Below are positions 6,712 through 9,836 of a DNA stretch of 9,836 nt, piece by piece. The notes below the pieces were generated by a model. That model worked only from the letters and a program-made list of their open reading frames with translations. It was not told where the DNA came from and did not search any database. Each line of letters opens with the position of its first letter. Position 1 is the first letter of the stretch. Made by a program: the position numbers and the translations under genes. This DNA comes from Collinsella sp. (GTDB lineage Bacteria > Actinomycetota > Coriobacteriia > Coriobacteriales > Coriobacteriaceae): NCBI GenBank assembly GCA_018380195.1, contig JAGZUC010000045.1, positions 1 through 9,836 of the forward strand, written 5' to 3'.

Positions 6712-6777
6712 CTAATACTACCTGGGAAAAGTCCCCCGGAACATACTATGAACTGCGTACGCTAGTTTTCCGCAACC

Positions 6778-7482
6778 TTAACGAGCGGCTCGCTGCGATT
6801 TGCGCCACAACAGATACGAGTAGACGTAGACGGCTCCAACCGAACCAAACGCCAGAACCGCAATCACCGCGGCGACGACTTCACTCGAAAGCACGCTGCC
6901 TGCCACGCCCATCACAATCAGGCCAATACCTAGCACCATAAAGCAGGCGCCGCCAAAACGCTGCGTACGACGCCAGTTCTCGGGATCGGCAAGCGCCCAG
7001 GGTGTCTTGATACCGAGCGTATAGTTCTGCTTCACACGCGGCAAGTAGTTGCCTACGCCGATGAACAGCAAACCGACAACACCGGAAATCAGCACGTTAA
7101 CCGAACCGACCGCCGGCACCACGCCCCAGACCGTAAGCTCTCCCAGCCAGCTTATGGCGCACATGAACAAGGTGAAGGCGATTACGAAGCCCTGGTAGAA
7201 CTTGCCCGAGGTTCGATATGCCTCACCTTTGGGGTCGATGCGCGGCACCACGCAGAACATTGCGAGAAGCGCCAGAGGCAGCACGCCGAGCGCGGAGGCC
7301 ATCCAGCTAGGACCCCAACCGTCGACGGCGCCGTTCGCGCCCCAGTGCGTGGGAATCTGCGCAGGCAAGCTCGGCATCACCATGAGGTGCGCTACGACAT
7401 TGGCGACGCACAGAGCGACCAGCGCAATCCACACGCGCGACGATACCCCCGTGGGGTGAATGCCCTTGTTTTCGTTATTCAT
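6778..7482 (-). CDS. sdpI: SdpI-family membrane protein (DUF1648 + SdpI domain)
   Basis: A 234-residue protein with about six membrane helices (roughly 17-35, 61-80, 97-116, 128-145, 178-196, 203-222). The N-terminal DUF1648 motif is PTHWGANGAVDGW (44-56), and the SdpI motif GNYLPRVKQNYTLGIKTPW (144-162) follows. In Bacillus subtilis SdpI gives immunity to the SdpC killing factor and, with SdpR, senses it; in other bacteria family members are usually of unknown target. The start at 7482 overlaps the end of the ArsR gene by 8 bases (ATGAATAA) and has an AAGGTG site 6 bases upstream, so translation is coupled. A longer in-frame start at 7524 would lie inside the ArsR gene and lacks support. No SdpC-like toxin gene is in the window, so the ligand is unknown. 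Confidence 0.87.
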   Translation of the reverse strand: MNNENKGIHPTGVSSRVWIALVALCVANVVAHLMVMPSLPAQIPTHWGANGAVDGWGPSWMASALGVLPLALLAMFCVVPRIDPKGEAYRTSGKFYQGFVIAFTLFMCAISWLGELTVWGVVPAVGSVNVLISGVVGLLFIGVGNYLPRVKQNYTLGIKTPWALADPENWRRTQRFGGACFMVLGIGLIVMGVAGSVLSSEVVAAVIAVLAFGSVGAVYVYSYLLWRKSQRAAR

Positions 7483-7753
7483 CCTTATCACCTTCCGTGT
7501 TTGTAAAACCCATAAACCAGCCAATCAAATCCTGCATGACGGTGGTGTTTAAGCTGTATACGATGTTTTGGCCATGGCGCTCGTCGGTCACCAACCCGGC
7601 GTTTTTGAGCGTCGCCAAGTGATGGCTCAGCGACGGCTTACTGATATCGAAATGCTCGGCAAGCTCCCCCGCCGTGCAATTGCCCTCGCGCAGCAACTCC
7701 AAAATGCGCCGTCGCGTTGGATCGGCAAGCGCCTTAAAACCCTCTCCCGGCAT
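7475..7753 (-). CDS. ArsR/SdpR-family autorepressor
   Basis: A 92-residue winged-helix protein beginning MPGEGFKALADPTRRRILELL, which is the classic ArsR-type first helix. The helix-turn-helix is at about 28-51 (TAGELAEHFDISKPSLSHHL, with the recognition helix in SKPSLSHHLATLKNAGL), then a wing (TDERHGQNIVYSL). It lacks the ELCVCDL metal site (only Cys26), which argues for an SdpR-type regulator rather than a metal sensor. I chose the start at 7753 because AGGAGG lies 4 bases upstream; the ATGs at 7771 and 7768 have poorer sites. By analogy with B. subtilis SdpR, it probably represses its own operon until the linked membrane protein relieves repression. An inverted repeat overlapping the promoter -35 is the likely operator. 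Confidence 0.88.
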   Translation of the reverse strand: MPGEGFKALADPTRRRILELLREGNCTAGELAEHFDISKPSLSHHLATLKNAGLVTDERHGQNIVYSLNTTVMQDLIGWFMGFTNTEGDKDE

Positions 7754-7787
7754 AAGACCTCCTCTCATCATCTCTCATGACGTGCAC

Positions 7788-7825
7788 ACTATACTCAATA
7801 TTTAGATGTTTGTCTAACTATCTAA
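7788..7825 (-). promoter_or_regulatory. sdpR-like promoter with overlapping operator
   Basis: On the minus strand the -35 TAGACA (7816-7811) and -10 TATAGT (7793-7788) are each 5 of 6 matches to consensus with a 17-base spacer. The inverted repeat TTAGA (7802-7806) / TCTAA (7813-7817), 6 bases apart, covers the -35, and a further TCTAA lies at 7821-7825. This is the arrangement expected for an autoregulated ArsR-type operon. The -10 is about 35 bases upstream of the start codon at 7753. Confidence 0.7.
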
Positions 7826-7835
7826 TCTTGTACTC

Positions 7836-7932
7836 AAAAAAAATAGCCGCCTCCGCGTAATGCGAAGACGGCCACTTCTCACGCTACAAACGTGTTTTGG
7901 AGTTGGCCAACCCGCTGCAACGGGTGCCATCT
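7836..7932 (-). ncRNA. Candidate structured small RNA (about 97 nt)
   Basis: The minus strand carries TTGAAA (7967-7962), a 17-base spacer and TAAGAT (7944-7939), predicting a start near 7932. The downstream sequence folds into three hairpins. The first is TGGC plus ACCCG at 7929-7921 with partners at 7914-7904 (loop of 6, small bulge). The second is CACG/CGTG (7894-7891 with 7883-7880). The third is an 11-bp stem (7872-7862 with 7856-7846, two G-T pairs) followed by TA and eight T residues (7843-7836), a textbook intrinsic terminator. No open frame or gene lies upstream that would need this terminator, so a free-standing small RNA is the simplest reading. It ends just before the sdpR-like promoter. 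No Rfam family is recognised. Confidence 0.5.
7846..7872 (-). terminator. Intrinsic terminator of the candidate small RNA
   Basis: On the minus strand an 11-bp stem (7872-7862 with 7856-7846) with loop 7861-7857 is followed by TA and eight T residues (7843-7836). On the plus strand it lacks a T tract, so it acts in the minus direction only. Confidence 0.75.
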
Positions 7933-8004
7933 GCTTCAATCTTATGCGAATCCCCGCTTCATTTCAACATGCCCCAAGGCCTCAAATGGAATCGCGATAA
8001 CACC

Positions 8005-8010
8005 TATAAT
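8005..8010 (+). promoter_or_regulatory. Probable -10 element of the tcdA operon
   Basis: A perfect TATAAT lies at 8005-8010, about 45 bases upstream of the tcdA start. The -35 position (about 7982-7987, TCAAAT) is poor, so the promoter call rests on the -10. Confidence 0.45.
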
Positions 8011-8054
8011 GGCGATAGCTAAAACACGATTCGCTTCCCCATCGGAGGATGTCT

Positions 8055-8849
8055 ATGACCGAAACCGCTGCCGCTCTCGTCGAGACACGCGACACCAAGC
8101 TCGAGATCATCATGGGCCGCGAGGCACTCGATAAGCTCGCCGATGCTACGGTGTTGGTGCTCGGCTGCGGAGGCGTGGGCTCCAACTGCTGCGAGGCACT
8201 CGCCCGCGGCGGCATTGGTCATTTCGTCATTCTGGACAAGGACATCGTCGCGCCCAGCAATATCAATCGCCAGGCTATCGCCTTTCACAGCACCATCGGC
8301 AAGCGCAAGGTCGATGTTATGGAAGCCATGATCCACGACATCAATCCCACCGCCACCGTTATCAAACGCACCGAATACCTGCTGAGCGACAACATCGACG
8401 AGTTCTTCGCGAGCGTTTTGGAGCAGACGGACGGCAAGCTCGACTACGTCGTCGACGCCATCGACACCATCTCGGCCAAGCTCACCATTGCCAAATATGC
8501 TCAGGACCACGACATTCGTTTGGTTAGCTCCATGGGCGGGGCCAACAAGCTCCATCCCGAGTGCCTCCGCTTTGCCGACATTTTCGATACGGTACGTGAC
8601 CCCATGAGCCGCATCATGCGCAAAGAATGTAAGAAGCGCGGAATCAAGAGTCTGCACGTGCTGTTTAGCTGCGAGGAATCGGTTAAGACCCAACCCCGCG
8701 ACCCGTCCAACATCCACGAGCGTACCGAGTTGGGTACCGCTAGTTTTATGCCGCCCATCATGGGTCAGATGATTGCCGGCGAGGTTATCCGCCAGATCAG
8801 TGGACGCGGCACCGAGCGTGTGCGCGCCGACGGCCAACGCCTGGACTAG
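8055..8849 (+). CDS. tcdA: tRNA threonylcarbamoyladenosine dehydratase TcdA (CsdL; E1-like/ThiF fold)
   Basis: TcdA uses ATP to convert t6A37 in NNA/NNC/ANN-reading tRNAs to cyclic t6A. The 264-residue product has the nucleotide-binding GCGGVGS (37-43), DKDxVxxSNINRQ (61-73), the conserved SSMGGANKLHP stretch (158-168) and DPMSRIMRKECKKRGI (182-197). Length is as for E. coli TcdA (about 268). It lacks the catalytic Cys/UBL partners of sulfur-carrier E1 enzymes such as MoeB/ThiF. I chose the ATG at 8055 because GGAGG lies 6 bases upstream; the in-frame ATG at 8049 directly abuts that site. A TatD-family gene follows 14 bases downstream, so the two are probably an operon. It is divergent from the sdpR-like gene. 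Confidence 0.95.
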   Translation: MTETAAALVETRDTKLEIIMGREALDKLADATVLVLGCGGVGSNCCEALARGGIGHFVILDKDIVAPSNINRQAIAFHSTIGKRKVDVMEAMIHDINPTATVIKRTEYLLSDNIDEFFASVLEQTDGKLDYVVDAIDTISAKLTIAKYAQDHDIRLVSSMGGANKLHPECLRFADIFDTVRDPMSRIMRKECKKRGIKSLHVLFSCEESVKTQPRDPSNIHERTELGTASFMPPIMGQMIAGEVIRQISGRGTERVRADGQRLD

Positions 8850-8862
8850 CAGGATGTCCTGC
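8849..8862. repeat. Inverted repeat overlapping the TatD ribosome site
   Basis: GCAGGA at 8849-8854 and TCCTGC at 8857-8862, two bases apart, form a compact palindrome between tcdA and the TatD gene. It contains the AGGA that serves the TatD start, so if it forms in the mRNA it could mask that site; the 2-base loop makes a stable RNA hairpin doubtful. Confidence 0.25.
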
Positions 8863-8863
8863 G

Positions 8864-9646
8864 ATGGAACCGCAATTCTTTGACACGCATTGTCATCTTG
8901 ATTTGATGCTCGGCCCCGATGCTGCAGCCAGTGAGTCGGCGGCGTCGGGTCTGGGGCTCTTTGACTGCGGGGTCGACCCACGCGACTTTTCGGCCGCAAA
9001 CGAGCGCGCCCGTCGCCTACCAGGCATCATCGCTGGCGTTGGGCTCCACCCCTGGTGGCTCGCCGACGGCCGCTGCGATCCTGCCGAAGTCGATCTGCTT
9101 TGCGAAGTTGCTGCCCAAGAGCGCTACATCGGCGAGGTGGGACTCGACTTTTCCGCACGCTTTGCCGGAAGTGAGCCGCTACAAATACAGGCATTTGACC
9201 GGCTCTGCGATACACTCGTGCAGCATCCTCTTACCGGGCGCGTGATATCAATTCACGCCGTTCGTTCGGCAGGAGCCGTACTGGACGTCCTCGAATCGCA
9301 TGGACTACTCATCCCAAACCCCGACTCCCCCGTTATCATCTTCCACTGGTTTAGCGGCACTTCGGACGAACTCGTCCGCGCGCGTGATGCGGACTGTTAT
9401 TTTTCCGTCAACCAGCGCATGCTCGCCACCAAACGTGGACGCGAATACGCCCGACAGATTCCACTCGACCGTCTACTGCTCGAGACCGATGCGCCAGCCG
9501 AGCCAAACACAGAAACAAGCGCACAGTCGCTCATCAGATCGCTCACAAGGACCTCGATGCGCATTGCCTCACTCAAAAACTGTGACGCTAAGCACATTGA
9601 GTCGGCAGTTTTAGCAAATGCGCGCTCTGTATTTGACCTTCGCTAA
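8864..9646 (+). CDS. TatD-family metal-dependent hydrolase (putative DNase)
   Basis: A 260-residue TIM-barrel hydrolase. The metal-binding residues of the family are all visible: DTHCHLD (His9, His11), GVGLHPW, GEVGLDF with Glu91, ISIHA with His131, FHWFSG with His161 and LLLETDAP with Asp209. TatD proteins are cytoplasmic two-metal hydrolases, reported as 3'-5' exonucleases or, in some cases, D-aminoacyl or other phosphoester hydrolases; the substrate here is not determined by sequence. The closest E. coli relatives are YcfH, YjjV and TatD. The start at 8864 follows the tcdA stop by 14 bases, with an AGGA 9 bases upstream inside an inverted repeat (GCAGGA, TCCTGC). Length is typical of the family. 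Confidence 0.93.
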   Translation: MEPQFFDTHCHLDLMLGPDAAASESAASGLGLFDCGVDPRDFSAANERARRLPGIIAGVGLHPWWLADGRCDPAEVDLLCEVAAQERYIGEVGLDFSARFAGSEPLQIQAFDRLCDTLVQHPLTGRVISIHAVRSAGAVLDVLESHGLLIPNPDSPVIIFHWFSGTSDELVRARDADCYFSVNQRMLATKRGREYARQIPLDRLLLETDAPAEPNTETSAQSLIRSLTRTSMRIASLKNCDAKHIESAVLANARSVFDLR

Positions 9647-9649
9647 CCC

Positions 9650-9798
9650 CTGTGGGCAAAAAATGTCAAATATGAGTACTGTTGCAAATCCAGTAACATT
9701 ATTTTACGGCAAAATAGTGCCTTGATAATGTACAGCCAGGTCGCGCGCGCAGACGTGGTGTAAGAGTGTCCTGAGGTCCGTCGCTGCAAGTCCCGATG
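9650..9798. other. AT-rich intergenic block with short inverted repeats
   Basis: This block lies between the convergent TatD gene and the minus-strand gene ending at 9799. It is AT-rich at 9655-9735 and contains TACTG (9678-9682) / CAGTA (9692-9696), and GGCA (9709-9712) / TGCC (9719-9722). An in-frame ATG (9663-9665) to TGA (9723-9725) would encode 20 residues but has no ribosome site, so I do not call it as a gene. The rest (9735-9798) is GC-rich and includes an alternating CGCGCGCG run. I have a vague recollection of such blocks recurring in Collinsella genomes, but could not check it. Confidence 0.3.
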
Positions 9799-9836
9799 TT
9801 ACTCCTTCTTGAGGCCGTGCTTCTCGACTATCTCGT
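9799..9836 (-). CDS. C-terminal end of a gene continuing beyond the window
   Basis: On the minus strand the last 11 codons read EIVEKHGLKKE and end in TAA at 9801-9799. The codon use and Lys/Glu-rich ending resemble a real protein C-terminus, and its orientation (convergent with the TatD gene) fits. The family cannot be told from 11 residues, and chance is not excluded. Confidence 0.4.
   Translation of the reverse strand, partial: EIVEKHGLKKE

Noticed and set aside
5359..6765. Long plus-strand open frame opposite ettA (468 codons)
   Set aside because: It is exactly antisense to the well-supported ettA gene in a GC-rich region, has no ribosome site and no recognisable domain; its length follows from codon bias of the opposite strand.
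7982..8215. Minus-strand open frame at the start of tcdA
   Set aside because: Antisense to tcdA and Ser-rich, with no ribosome site.
8019..8999. Minus-strand open frame opposite tcdA (326 codons)
   Set aside because: Antisense shadow of tcdA, whose motifs and start are clear; the translation is repetitive in the way mirrored GC-rich genes are.
9663..9725. 20-codon plus-strand open frame
   Set aside because: No ribosome site upstream and no conservation could be shown; kept only as part of the intergenic block.

Overview
The window looks like a chromosomal segment of a high-GC gut actinobacterium of the Coriobacteriia, most likely Collinsella or a close relative. This is an inference from GC-rich coding regions, strong GGAGG-type ribosome sites, an actinobacterial-type membrane module in the gene at 2461-3423, and overall sequence style. 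No rRNA, tRNA or CRISPR array is visible.

Left part (1-2330): a clearly AT-richer block on the minus strand. It reads, in transcription order, a small acidic conserved hypothetical gene (2286-2068), a DUF2087-type small protein (1967-1686), an MFS exporter (1708-524) and the N-terminal part of a B12-binding radical-SAM-type protein (516-100). The last three are overlapping or nearly contiguous. The radical-SAM gene stops after about 138 residues where the sequence switches abruptly to a GC-rich, strongly self-complementary segment (1-109), which looks like the end of a mobile element. The block is best read as a horizontally acquired, now broken, biosynthesis/export cassette.

Middle (2461-4912), plus strand: an actinobacterial-type membrane protein with a long Ser/Thr/Asn/Gly-rich extracellular tail, then, after a terminator-like hairpin, a three-part protein. 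It has an N-terminal fold resembling the OST-HTH/LOTUS domain, a Lys-rich stretch, a long acidic Pro/Glu linker and a C-terminal globular domain. It ends at a 15-bp bidirectional terminator shared with the convergent ettA gene.

Right part: ettA (ABC-F translation factor) and an SdpR/SdpI-like autoregulated immunity-type operon on the minus strand, then an intergenic region holding the sdpR promoter/operator and a candidate small RNA on the minus strand (about 7932-7836) with its own promoter and intrinsic terminator. Divergently transcribed on the plus strand are tcdA (tRNA ct6A synthesis) and a TatD-family metal-dependent hydrolase, 14 bases apart. The window closes with an AT-rich intergenic block rich in short inverted repeats and the last 11 codons of a minus-strand gene.

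The observations most worth a second look are the candidate small RNA, the LOTUS-like protein, and the junction between the structured element end and the truncated radical-SAM gene.
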